DNA from: Mesorhizobium jarvisii | GTDB taxonomy: Bacteria > Pseudomonadota > Alphaproteobacteria > Rhizobiales > Rhizobiaceae | Length of the DNA stretch: 64,000 bases | Reading direction: 5' to 3' | Assembly (NCBI RefSeq): GCF_003601985.1 | Contig: NZ_QZXA01000001.1 | Span: forward strand, 62,001-126,000 | Shown: positions 1 through 6,631 of the stretch, piece by piece | Numbering within the stretch: the first letter of the stretch is position 1 | How the letters are laid out: every line of letters starts with the position of its first letter | Position numbers and translations under genes: made by a program | Notes under the pieces: generated by a model | Database searches by the model: none | Told to the model about the DNA's origin: nothing | Seen by the model: the letters and a program-made list of their open reading frames with translations, nothing else

Positions 1-837
1 GGGCACCATAGCGATGTCCCGCGCCCGCTCCATGATGGCATAGTCGATCGAATTGGACGGGATGGCCGCGTAGAGCTCGAGCGGCATGTAGAGGCCGGAC
101 AGATCCGATGTCGCCGCCTTGTAAGCGGCTTCGGTCGCCTGCCAGATGTCCGGCTGGAACACAGCGAAAGCGTCGCGCATGGCAGCGGCGCGAAACAGGA
201 AGATGCCGGTGTTCCAATAGAAGTTTCCGGCTTCGAGATAACCCTGCGCGGTCGCCAGGTCCGGCTTTTCGACGAAGCGCGAAACGTCTGATACCCCGCC
301 CTTCTCGGCGGAGACCTCGATATAGCCATAGCCGGTTTCGGGCTGCGTCGGCTTGATGCCGAACACAACGAGCCGGCCGGCGCGCGCCGCCTCGGCGCCT
401 GCCTCGACGCTCTGCCAGAATTGCCCTGCCGTCGATATTTCGTGATCCGACGGCACCACCAGCACCAGGCTGTCGCCGAATTCGGACAAGGTGCGCAGCG
501 TTGCAAGGGCCACCGCCGCGGCGGTGTTGCGCCCTGTGGGCTCGAACAGCGGACCGCCGCCGGCAAGATCGAGGCCGGCGAGATCGGCATGGACGCGGTC
601 GGCGTGACGCTCCGAAGCGATCAGGAAGATCGGAGTTTGACCGTCGGGCCTTGCCGCCAGGCGGCGCAAGGTCTTGGCCAGCATCGAGCCATCACCCGAA
701 AAATCGTGAAACTGCTTCGGATTGTCCTCGCGCGACAATGGCCAGAGCCGCGAGCCGACGCCGCCGCTCATGACAAAACTGACGATGCGCTGACTCATTG
801 GGGTCTCGCTGAGAAGTTGGTCGGAGGTAGCAGACAT
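1..837 (-). CDS. manC: Mannose-1-phosphate guanylyltransferase, 5' part (runs off left edge)
   Basis: The reading frame is open from an ATG at 837 to the window edge, giving the first 279 residues. It makes GDP-mannose from mannose-1-phosphate and GTP for polysaccharide synthesis in the cytoplasm. The nucleotidyltransferase signature MSGGVGSRLWPLSR lies at about residues 19-32, and the late visible segment IPSNSIDYAIMERA matches the ManC family. The C-terminal part, where long family members carry a cupin-type mannose-6-phosphate isomerase domain, is outside the window. A second in-frame ATG at 798 (MSQRIVSFVMSGG) matches the usual family N-terminus and may be the real start. The ATG at 837 is only 3 nt after the stop of the upstream regulator and has AGGG about 8 nt before it, so the two may be translationally coupled. 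Confidence 0.85.
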   Translation of the reverse strand, partial: MSATSDQLLSETPMSQRIVSFVMSGGVGSRLWPLSREDNPKQFHDFSGDGSMLAKTLRRLAARPDGQTPIFLIASERHADRVHADLAGLDLAGGGPLFEPTGRNTAAAVALATLRTLSEFGDSLVLVVPSDHEISTAGQFWQSVEAGAEAARAGRLVVFGIKPTQPETGYGYIEVSAEKGGVSDVSRFVEKPDLATAQGYLEAGNFYWNTGIFLFRAAAMRDAFAVFQPDIWQATEAAYKAATSDLSGLYMPLELYAAIPSNSIDYAIMERARDIAMVP

Positions 838-840
838 GCC

Positions 841-1740
841 TTAAGCCCTGTTTGCCCGATTGGAAATCCGCTCGACCGCCAGGTCGATGAAGGCCTTGAC
901 CAGGGGTGAAAGGTGCCGGCTGCTGGGAAAGAGAACGTGCAGGCCGCCAGCCGGCGTCGTGTAGCCGTCGAGAACGCGCCGCAACCGCCCCTCGTTGATC
1001 AGCCCGTCGGCCATCGGCTGGGGCAATTGGGCGATGCCGAAACCCGCGAGCGCGGCCGCCACCACCGCCTGCATCTCATTGGCGGCGAATCGCCCGGCGA
1101 CCACGACAGTTTCCTGGCCTTGTGGTCCATCCAGCACCCAATGAGCGCCTGAGACCGACGGGCCCGCGATGACGCATCGATGGCGGGCAAGATCGGCCGG
1201 GCCTTCCGGCATCCCGTAACGTGCGAGATAGTCATGGCTGGCGCAGAGCAGCCTGTGCGTGGAACCCAGCTTGCGAGCGATGAGCGTCGAATCCTCAAGC
1301 CTTCCGGTGCGGAAGGCGAGGTCGATGCCGTCTTCGATCAGGTTGAGCTTGTCGTCGGTGAGGCGCAGCTCGACATTGGTCTTCGGGTACAGGGTCAGAA
1401 AGTCGACCACGGCGCGGATGAGGAAGTGACCGCCAAAACCAACCGGGGCCGAAATGCGGATCGTGCCCGAAGGCTCCGCCCTCGCCTCCGCAAGACGCAG
1501 GTTCGCCTCCTCGATCGTCCGCAGCCCCTGGCTGCTTTGCTCATAGTAGAGACGCCCGGCATCCGTCAGGTTGAGGCTGCGTGTGGTGCGCTGCAGCAGC
1601 CGCACGCCGACCTCACGCTCGAGCGCGGCGACACGGCGGCTGACGGTTGTCTTGGGCATGGCCAGCAGGCGAGCTGCAGCGGTGAAGCTGCCGGCTTCGA
1701 CGACGCGGGCAAATACGACGACATCGTTGAGATCGACCAT
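841..1740 (-). CDS. LysR-family transcriptional regulator
   Basis: A protein of 299 residues, the normal LysR length. The N-terminal winged helix-turn-helix is clear (DLNDVVVFARVVEAGSFTAA, then a recognition helix around PKTTVSRRVAALE), followed by a substrate-binding-like effector domain containing IRISAPVGFG. I chose the ATG at 1740 because MVDLNDVVVF is the usual start of the family; an ATG at 1749 and a TTG at 1770 are in the same frame. It is divergent from the NmrA-like gene, the classic arrangement in which a LysR protein controls its neighbour. It also lies 3 nt upstream of manC on the same strand. The effector is unknown. Confidence 0.85.
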   Translation of the reverse strand: MVDLNDVVVFARVVEAGSFTAAARLLAMPKTTVSRRVAALEREVGVRLLQRTTRSLNLTDAGRLYYEQSSQGLRTIEEANLRLAEARAEPSGTIRISAPVGFGGHFLIRAVVDFLTLYPKTNVELRLTDDKLNLIEDGIDLAFRTGRLEDSTLIARKLGSTHRLLCASHDYLARYGMPEGPADLARHRCVIAGPSVSGAHWVLDGPQGQETVVVAGRFAANEMQAVVAAALAGFGIAQLPQPMADGLINEGRLRRVLDGYTTPAGGLHVLFPSSRHLSPLVKAFIDLAVERISNRANRA

Positions 1741-1841
1741 TGTATTCATCAATGAGACAACATTTCCCAATTATAGGCAATTATGCATCAATGAGATAGA
1801 ACCTAATTTTGCTCCTGACAAACCGACAAGGAGCAAATGAG
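1741..1841. promoter_or_regulatory. Divergent promoter region with an 11-bp direct repeat
   Basis: The short region between the LysR gene and the NmrA-like gene is AT-rich compared with its surroundings. CATCAATGAGA occurs twice in the same orientation, at 1747-1757 and 1786-1796, 39 bp start to start. CAATTAT also occurs twice between them. These are candidate operator half-sites for the adjacent LysR protein. The repeats are seen directly; their role is inferred. Confidence 0.45.
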
Positions 1842-2726
1842 ATGACCAGCAAACGAAGCATTCTTGTGACCGGCGCCACAGGCCAGCAAGGCGGCGCCGT
1901 TGCGCGCGCCCTGCTGTCCAGGGGCCATCGCGTCAAGGCTCTGACGCGCAAGCCCGACAGCGATGCAGCACGGCAACTGGTCGCGGCGGGTGCCGAGGTC
2001 GTGGCCGGCGATCTTGCCGACGCAGCCTCCATCGTGCAGGCCGCAAAAGGCGTCGACACCATGTTCCTGATGGGTAACAGCTACGAGGCCGGACTTGAGG
2101 AGGAGACCCGTCAGGGGATCCTTGCCGCCGACGCAGCGAAGGCCGCCGGCATCGGACACCTGATCTATTCATCCGTCGCCGACGCCGACAAGCAGACCGG
2201 AATTCCGCATTTCGAAAGCAAGTATCTGGTCGAACAACATGTCAGGCAGCTTGGCATTCCCCATACGATCAGCGCGCCGGTCGCCTTCATGGAGAACGCC
2301 GTCGCACCGTGGTCGACCGGTGCGCTCAGCCAAGGCACTCTTGCCTTCGCCATGCCGCCGAAGCGTGTCCTCCAACTGGTTGCGCTGGCGGATATCGGCG
2401 CCTTCGTCGCCGCGCTCGCAGAGCGGCGGGAACAGGTGTTCGGCAAGCGCTATGACTTCGCCGGGGACGAATTGTCCGGCGAGGAGCAGGCAAAAATCCT
2501 GACCAAAGCCATCGCCCGTCCGATCCGCTATCAGGAGATCCCGATCGCTGCAGCCCGCCAGCAGAGCGAGGACGCGGCACTGATGTTCGAATGGTTCGAT
2601 CGCGTGGGTTACGACGTCGATATCGCTGCCTTGCGCAGGCAATTTCCCGAGGTGCGGTGGCACGGTTTTGCCGACTGGGCGCGCGCGTTCGACTGGAGCG
2701 CCAGCGGCCTGCGCAGCGAAAGCTGA
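1842..2726 (+). CDS. NmrA-like NAD(P)-binding oxidoreductase
   Basis: A protein of 294 residues with an N-terminal Rossmann fold (ILVTGATGQQGGAVARALL), typical of the NmrA/HSCARG branch of atypical short-chain dehydrogenases. These proteins sense or use NAD(P)(H), and some are quinone or azo reductases. The ATG at 1842 is preceded by AAGGAG at 1828-1833 with 8-nt spacing, which decides against the TTG at 1809. Divergent transcription from a LysR gene suggests inducible expression. The substrate cannot be told from sequence. Confidence 0.82.
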   Translation: MTSKRSILVTGATGQQGGAVARALLSRGHRVKALTRKPDSDAARQLVAAGAEVVAGDLADAASIVQAAKGVDTMFLMGNSYEAGLEEETRQGILAADAAKAAGIGHLIYSSVADADKQTGIPHFESKYLVEQHVRQLGIPHTISAPVAFMENAVAPWSTGALSQGTLAFAMPPKRVLQLVALADIGAFVAALAERREQVFGKRYDFAGDELSGEEQAKILTKAIARPIRYQEIPIAAARQQSEDAALMFEWFDRVGYDVDIAALRRQFPEVRWHGFADWARAFDWSASGLRSES

Positions 2727-2801
2727 TGAAATGCGACAGAAGCGCTGCCATTGCCGCTTGCAGGAATGAAGTGTGGCGGCTATAAGCCCGCCGTCTGGTC
2801 A

Positions 2802-2878
2802 CGGAGTGTAGCGCAGCCTGGTAGCGCACCTCGTTCGGGACGAGGGGGTCGCAGGTTCAAATCCTGCCACTCCGACCA
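2802..2878 (+). tRNA. tRNA-Pro (anticodon CGG)
   Basis: A complete 77-nt cloverleaf. The acceptor stem pairs CGGAGTG with CACTCCG, the D arm has the GCGC stem, the anticodon stem CCTCG/CGAGG encloses loop TTCGGGA with anticodon CGG, and the T stem GCAGG/CCTGC encloses TTCAAAT. CCA is encoded at the 3' end. No duplicated 3' fragment was noticed downstream, so there is no sign of its use as an integration site here. Confidence 0.97.
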
Positions 2879-2882
2879 GAAA

Positions 2883-2906
2883 AAACAGATACTTAAATAT
2901 CTGTTT
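2883..2906 (+). terminator. Possible terminator after tRNA-Pro
   Basis: Perfect 9-bp inverted repeat AAACAGATA / TATCTGTTT with a 6-nt loop, starting 5 nt after the tRNA CCA. The stem is AT-rich and the T run is short, so this is a weak intrinsic terminator or a processing hairpin. Confidence 0.45.
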
Positions 2907-2950
2907 CTCCCGATACCCCACAGGTTGGGATCGCGTTTCGCGCCCAGCGG

Positions 2951-3140
2951 GAGCGTAACGCTATTTCCTTCCTGCTCTCTGCAATCCTGCTCTGCGGTGT
3001 GCCGATCGTTCTGGACGGCGACACGATCGTGCTCGATGGGACGCGTGTCCGAATCGCCAGTATCCACGCCGTGAGATCCATCACTTCCATTGCGATGCGG
3101 AGCTGCCGCTTGGGTCAACGTCATCGCCGCCACCGCCCGG
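2951..3140 (+). pseudogene. Remnant of a thermonuclease-like (SNase fold) exported protein
   Basis: One frame reads a hydrophobic segment (ISFLLSAILLCG) followed directly by VLDGDTIVLDGTRVRIASIH, the core of staphylococcal-nuclease-like proteins (DGDTI...GTRVRL.GIDAPE). The similarity then continues in another frame as EIHHFHCDAEL, and again in a third frame as GQRHRRH. At least two indels therefore break the gene, and the rest of the domain is missing. No start codon with a ribosome site is visible. The remaining non-genic sequence up to 3295 shows nothing I can recognise. Confidence 0.65.
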
Positions 3141-3295
3141 CCTTACAGCCAATACCGTGCTGACGCATGATAGGTTGCGGGGCAGTTTGGTGCCGCAAGC
3201 TCATCTGCCGCGCTGGGTCTATTTGACCCGCATCAAAGCTGGCCGATCCCCGTTTGCACTACCATGGCCACGTCCTGCTGTTTTGGGGATCGACC

Positions 3296-3748
3296 ATGGA
3301 TCAGAAAATCAGAGACACAATTCTCAATCTGTTGAGCACGCACCGTATCATGACGGTTGCCACTTTACGGCCTGACGGCTGGCCCCAGGCCACCACCGTG
3401 GGATATGTGAACGATGGCTTGACCCTCTATTTCCTGTGCGGTCTTGAGAGTCAAAAGGCCAAGAATCTGGCGAGGGACAACCGGCTTTCCCTCACGATTG
3501 ACCATGACACCGCCGATCTGATGGCGATCACTGGCCTGTCGATGGCAGCCCACGCCGAACCCGTGCTGGACCGTGCCGAAGCGGAGAAGGTTCTCAGCAT
3601 GTTGCCGTTGAAATACCCGGACGCCCCGCCCTTGCCGATGAAGATGCCAGGCCCGGATGAGGTTCGGATATTTCGGGTGATGCCGACGATCGTTTCGGTG
3701 CTCGACTACACCAAGGGCTTTGGACACACGGACCTTGTCGCCTACTGA
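3296..3748 (+). CDS. Pyridoxamine 5'-phosphate oxidase-like FMN-binding protein
   Basis: A protein of 150 residues with the split-barrel flavin-binding pattern: an N-terminal helix, then RIMTVATLRPDGWPQATTVG and LYFLCGLESQKAKNLARD. Family members bind FMN, F420 or heme and often reduce small molecules; the substrate here is unknown. The ATG at 3296 (MDQKIRDTI) is preceded by GGGGAT with 5-nt spacing; an upstream ATG in the frame gives a 14-residue extension with no family resemblance. It is followed 27 nt later by a membrane protein gene on the same strand. Confidence 0.8.
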   Translation: MDQKIRDTILNLLSTHRIMTVATLRPDGWPQATTVGYVNDGLTLYFLCGLESQKAKNLARDNRLSLTIDHDTADLMAITGLSMAAHAEPVLDRAEAEKVLSMLPLKYPDAPPLPMKMPGPDEVRIFRVMPTIVSVLDYTKGFGHTDLVAY

Positions 3749-3775
3749 CGCAACGCCTTCCTGCACAGTTTGGAC

Positions 3776-4429
3776 ATGAACATGCCATTCGGTGTCGAAC
3801 AGTTCTTTGCAGTCTTCACCGCTTACAACAGGGCGATCTGGCCGACCCAGATTGTCGCCTATGCCTTGGGCGCGTTTGCCGTCGGTGCGATATTGAGCGG
3901 TCGTTCTCCTGCCCGCGAAAGGATCGTTTTCGCTGTCCTGTCATTTCTGTGGGCATGGAATGGGGTGGCTTATCAGTTGCTGTTCTTTTCGCCGGTCAAT
4001 CCGGTGGCAAAAGTATTTGCCGGGCTGTTCATTGCCCAGGCCGCTCTCTTCGCTATGTATGCCGTCATCGGTCCTCCAGAACTCAGATTCGAGCTTCGAT
4101 CGGGCTGGCAATCAATTGCCGGCTTAGCGCTGATCCTATATTCGTCGCTCGTCTACGAAATTCTTGGGATAGCGGCCGGCCATGGCCTGATGAATGGACC
4201 GTTGTTCGGAGTGGCGCCGTGTCCAAGCACGATCTTCACGATCGGCTTGCTGTTGCTGCTTAGAGGTCGATCTGTGGTGCCGCTGTCGGTGATCCCTGTC
4301 ATCTGGGCCCTGATAGGCACCGGTGCGGCGCTGATGCTTCAAGTCCGCGAAGATTTCGGCCTCGCAATAGCGGGCCTTATTCTAAGCGTCAGTCTCACTT
4401 CCGACTGGCTGCGATACCCACAATCGTGA
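3776..4429 (+). CDS. DUF6064-type multi-pass membrane protein
   Basis: A protein of 217 residues. It opens with MPFGVEQFFAVFTAYN and has several hydrophobic spans (for example QIVAYALGAFAVGAIL and IAGLALILYSSLVYEILG), so it is an integral inner-membrane protein of about six segments. The N-terminal motif resembles the DUF6064 family, which has no assigned function. Starts at 3776 and 3782 are both possible, without a strong ribosome site. It may be cotranscribed with the FMN-binding protein just upstream. Confidence 0.68.
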   Translation: MNMPFGVEQFFAVFTAYNRAIWPTQIVAYALGAFAVGAILSGRSPARERIVFAVLSFLWAWNGVAYQLLFFSPVNPVAKVFAGLFIAQAALFAMYAVIGPPELRFELRSGWQSIAGLALILYSSLVYEILGIAAGHGLMNGPLFGVAPCPSTIFTIGLLLLLRGRSVVPLSVIPVIWALIGTGAALMLQVREDFGLAIAGLILSVSLTSDWLRYPQS

Positions 4430-4605
4430 TGAGTGAAAGCTTCGCCGCCCAGCGCGCGAGCCGAGCGGGAACAAAACTGCCGCTGTGAACAACACATGGC
4501 GGCAACCAAGGAAGCCCGGAGCAGCGCCCTCCGGTTATCGCCAACGCATTGCGGCAGGTGGGGTTGTTGAAAACGCCGACGCATTAGGCCGCTGCAGTCT
4601 GTCGG

Positions 4606-4779
4606 TCATCGGGAATGAATTTTCATTCGCCGCGCGGCATTCAACAACGCCGCGCCATTTGCCTCGATCCTGTCTACGAGTTCGCTGGCAATAACCTCCT
4701 TGCCATCGTTTTGCTCTTCTGCCGATAGCCCGCGGCGCTTTCGCATTGTCCGCTTCGGCGACGGAGGGTCGATGGACAT
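4606..4779 (-). CDS. Small hypothetical protein (57 aa)
   Basis: A short charged protein. Its N-terminus is basic and proline-rich (PPSPKRTMRKRR) and the rest looks helical (EVIASELVDRIEANGAALLN). It begins 14 nt after the stop of the 24-aa membrane protein on the same strand, so the two may form one unit. No ribosome site or known family is evident, so this is a tentative call. Sequence between 4430 and 4605 shows no gene. Confidence 0.35.
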   Translation of the reverse strand: MSIDPPSPKRTMRKRRGLSAEEQNDGKEVIASELVDRIEANGAALLNAARRMKIHSR

Positions 4780-4793
4780 AGCTGACGTCGCGC

Positions 4794-4868
4794 TTATCGC
4801 AGGCCGAAGAAGCTCAATATCGCTATGACGATGACCACCGCTCCGACGAGCCAAATGATATTGTTCAT
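4794..4868 (-). CDS. 24-aa single-span membrane protein
   Basis: The ATG at 4868 is preceded by GGAGAAA, a good ribosome site, and the frame reads a 24-residue protein consisting of MNNI, one continuous hydrophobic segment (IWLVGAVVIVIAILSFFGL) and a final Arg before TAA at 4794-4796. Such tiny single-span proteins are often missed by gene callers. It lies downstream of a general-stress-type promoter candidate at 4984-5008, with a leader of about 110 nt. The function is unknown. Confidence 0.6.
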   Translation of the reverse strand: MNNIIWLVGAVVIVIAILSFFGLR

Positions 4869-4983
4869 GATCTTTCTCCGTTGCCTGGAAAAGCCCGCGC
4901 CTGTGGTGGAGGAGCGTTGGCCGACCAGCCGTTCCCGACTGATCTTCAGGAGACCCCAAGGGATGGTGTCTCCTGCAAGGGAG

Positions 4984-5008
4984 AACTATTAGGCAAGCCT
5001 AATGTTCC
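4984..5008 (-). promoter_or_regulatory. Candidate EcfG/RpoE2-type promoter
   Basis: On the minus strand GGAAC (5008-5004) is followed after exactly 16 nt by AGTT (4987-4984), matching the alphaproteobacterial general-stress consensus GGAAC-N16/17-CGTT with one mismatch. The 16-nt spacer is itself a perfect palindrome, ATTAGGC AA GCCTAAT on the plus strand, at 4988-5003. It points to the 24-aa membrane protein gene. Confidence 0.5.
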
Positions 5009-5111
5009 ATCGCTTGGCAAGATCGAGAAATGGCCCTGCAATTGCTTTTATATTAGCTGCGTTGCATGTTTCTCTGAGGAATGCCAGAACGCCGGTGACA
5101 TCGGAGCCGAT

Positions 5112-5423
5112 ATGAAAGGACTGGTTTTCGCAGCAGCGGTATTTGCATTTGCCTGCCATTGCGCGCCCTCTCGGGCGGACGATGAGCGGTCATGCCAGAT
5201 CATGGCAGCCGCAGCCCTGCTTTCCGGGAAGACCAACTGCAGAGACGGCGACATCGCCACCATCTCCGGCGTCACCACCAAAGAGGTGCCGGAAGCGATA
5301 GCCAGGTATTGCGATTTTTGGGCACAGATCGTCGTGCTGCCCGGCGCGAGCGCGTCCGATGCATCGAGCCATTTCGTCCTTTGCAAGTACCGTCAGCGAG
5401 AGGCGGCCCCTTCCCAGCCTTAG
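5112..5423 (+). CDS. Small exported hypothetical protein (103 aa)
   Basis: The N-terminus MKGLVFAAAVFAFACHCAPS followed by RADDE is a probable Sec signal peptide with cleavage near residue 22. The mature part of about 80 residues keeps four cysteines (SCQIM, NCRDG, YCDFW, LCKYR) that could form two disulfides in the periplasm. GGAG lies 5 nt before the ATG. No family was recognised. The neighbouring small genes also look envelope-related or stress-related. Confidence 0.65.
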   Translation: MKGLVFAAAVFAFACHCAPSRADDERSCQIMAAAALLSGKTNCRDGDIATISGVTTKEVPEAIARYCDFWAQIVVLPGASASDASSHFVLCKYRQREAAPSQP

Positions 5424-5480
5424 CCCATACGCTTCGTCCACTCGGTCTGCCGCAGGCGGTTCGACGGTCCTGGGATACCC

Positions 5481-5505
5481 GGAACCAAAGGGCCTAGCAG
5501 CAGTT
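5481..5505 (+). promoter_or_regulatory. Candidate EcfG/RpoE2-type promoter
   Basis: GGAAC at 5481-5485 and AGTT at 5502-5505 are separated by 16 nt, 39 nt upstream of the ATG of the His-rich exported protein. One mismatch to the general-stress consensus. Confidence 0.5.
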
Positions 5506-5544
5506 ATCCAACGAAGGGCTAATCAAGGTAGCGGAGAAATTGCA

Positions 5545-5826
5545 ATGAAATCAATGATCATGTGCGCTTTGGCGCTTTCCATCGGGTTGCCGGCTGTCGC
5601 TTCGGCGGCCGAAGCCGACGTGATCATCAGGACTCACCATCGCCACCACAGCAACGTCAGGATCATCAACGAGGACGGTCAGCGACTGCATCACCGCCAC
5701 CATGGTACGGTGGCTTTCTACGATCACGGCCGCCGGCATCATCGCCCCGACGCCGTCGTTGTTACGAGTTCGGTCTACAAGCACCATCACCGCCGCCCCG
5801 TGGTGATCCAAAACAACGATTACTGA
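5545..5826 (+). CDS. Histidine-rich exported protein (93 aa)
   Basis: A signal peptide (MKSMIMCALALSIGLPAVAS, then AAEA) precedes a mature domain of about 70 residues that contains 14 histidines, in clusters HHRHH, HHRHH, HHR and HHHR. Such proteins commonly bind Ni, Zn or Cu in the periplasm; metal binding here is inferred from composition alone. GGAG lies 8 nt before the ATG at 5545. The longer frame upstream of this ATG shows no protein-like features. A general-stress-type promoter candidate lies at 5481-5505. Confidence 0.7.
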   Translation: MKSMIMCALALSIGLPAVASAAEADVIIRTHHRHHSNVRIINEDGQRLHHRHHGTVAFYDHGRRHHRPDAVVVTSSVYKHHHRRPVVIQNNDY

Positions 5827-6020
5827 TCGACCCAAGGCCCGGCTCGTTATAGCCGGTCCTTCTGCATGAAATCTGACATGTCGCTGGTGACCTGGCGTGC
5901 CGACACACGGCATCATCAACGGACCGTCGTGTGAATACGATGCCATTCAGCCTCTCCGAAAAAAGGTCGAGGAATCTCGCCACGTAGGCTGGAATGCCGG
6001 CTACGGCGCCTGCAGATATT

Positions 6021-6090
6021 TAGGGTTCGCCCGCCACGCGAACGTGGCGGGCGAACCCTATTGGCGCAGGAAGGGACGTAGCTGCGCCAA
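6021..6090. repeat. Two adjacent perfect hairpins
   Basis: TAGGGTTCGCCCGCCACG (6021-6038) and its exact reverse complement (6043-6060) form an 18-bp stem closed by the tetraloop CGAA. Immediately next, TTGGCGCAG (6061-6069) pairs with CTGCGCCAA (6082-6090). They lie between the convergent His-rich gene and the 30-aa protein gene, so they may act as a bidirectional terminator, although neither side has a long T run. The rest of 5827-6104 shows no gene. Confidence 0.6.
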
Positions 6091-6104
6091 ATACTGTCGG
6101 ATGG

Positions 6105-6197
6105 TCAGCCAAAGGCTATTCCAATCGCCATGAAGGTGATGGGCATGGCGAAGATCACCGCGAGCAACCAGCGCGCTTGGCCAACACTCTTGTCCAT
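6105..6197 (-). CDS. 30-aa single-span membrane protein
   Basis: The ATG at 6197 is preceded by a strong ribosome site (GGGAGGAAG, about 6 nt away). The 30 residues start MDKSVGQARW and continue into one hydrophobic span (LLAVIFAMPITFMAIGIAFG) to a TGA at 6105-6107. The good ribosome site and an exact match to the general-stress promoter consensus at 6225-6249 make this a credible gene despite its size. The function is unknown. Confidence 0.65.
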   Translation of the reverse strand: MDKSVGQARWLLAVIFAMPITFMAIGIAFG

Positions 6198-6224
6198 CAG
6201 CTTCCTCCCGAACGTGTAGCCGAC

Positions 6225-6249
6225 AACGGCCACGAACGGTGGCTGTTCC
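6225..6249 (-). promoter_or_regulatory. Consensus EcfG/RpoE2-type promoter
   Basis: On the minus strand GGAAC (6249-6245) is followed after 16 nt by CGTT (6228-6225), a full match to the consensus, about 28 nt upstream of the ATG of the 30-aa membrane protein. Confidence 0.6.
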
Positions 6250-6283
6250 AAGCAGCACCACAGGCAGGACCATTGCATTTTGC

Positions 6284-6303
6284 AGCCGGACTAAAGTCCG
6301 GCT
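6284..6303. repeat. 20-bp inverted repeat
   Basis: AGCCGGACT AA AGTCCGGCT, 9-bp perfect arms with a 2-nt centre, between two divergent promoter candidates (6225-6249 and 6329-6353). It could be an operator or a hairpin in a leader; nothing decides which. Confidence 0.45.
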
Positions 6304-6328
6304 CTCTATCGGACCGAAGCCCAGCTAG

Positions 6329-6353
6329 GGAACGTTTTCGCTGCGACCCTGTT
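6329..6353 (+). promoter_or_regulatory. Candidate EcfG/RpoE2-type promoter
   Basis: GGAAC at 6329-6333 and TGTT at 6350-6353, spacing 16 nt, 46 nt upstream of the ATG at 6400. It would drive the 75-aa protein and the general-stress-like membrane protein. Confidence 0.5.
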
Positions 6354-6399
6354 TCAAGTGGTTGGGCGCGGGGACGATCAAACGAGGAAGCGAAACTGG

Positions 6400-6627
6400 A
6401 TGAACGTCACCATGTCTGGCAGTGAGGCCATACAATCCGATGTCTTGGGGGTGCGAGTAGCTGACCTCAAGGTCAGAATGCGGCAGGCCCGGATTACCAT
6501 GAGCGAAATGAAGACCTTCCAAAAGGTCGCGGCCATGATGGTCGACGGACGAGGCAGCATTGACGGCGACGACTTGATCGCCGCGTCCTTCGTTGCGGAC
6601 ATGTCCCTGGACGAGAAAACGTTCTGA
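6400..6627 (+). CDS. Small hypothetical protein (75 aa)
   Basis: A short soluble-looking protein with a helical, Met-rich middle (VRMRQARITMSEMKTFQKVA). The ATG at 6400 has GAGGAAG about 10 nt before it; an ATG at 6412 is an alternative. It ends 4 nt before the general-stress-like gene, so the two are probably cotranscribed from the promoter candidate at 6329-6353. No family recognised. Confidence 0.55.
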   Translation: MNVTMSGSEAIQSDVLGVRVADLKVRMRQARITMSEMKTFQKVAAMMVDGRGSIDGDDLIAASFVADMSLDEKTF

Positions 6628-6631
6628 GACC

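Noticed and set aside
2751..3133. Short protein frames across the tRNA-Pro gene
   Set aside because: They read through a complete tRNA cloverleaf and a decayed nuclease gene and carry no protein features.
2802..3295. tRNA-Pro as the attachment site of an integrated element
   Set aside because: No integrase gene and no repeated tRNA 3' end were found downstream; only a nuclease remnant lies there.
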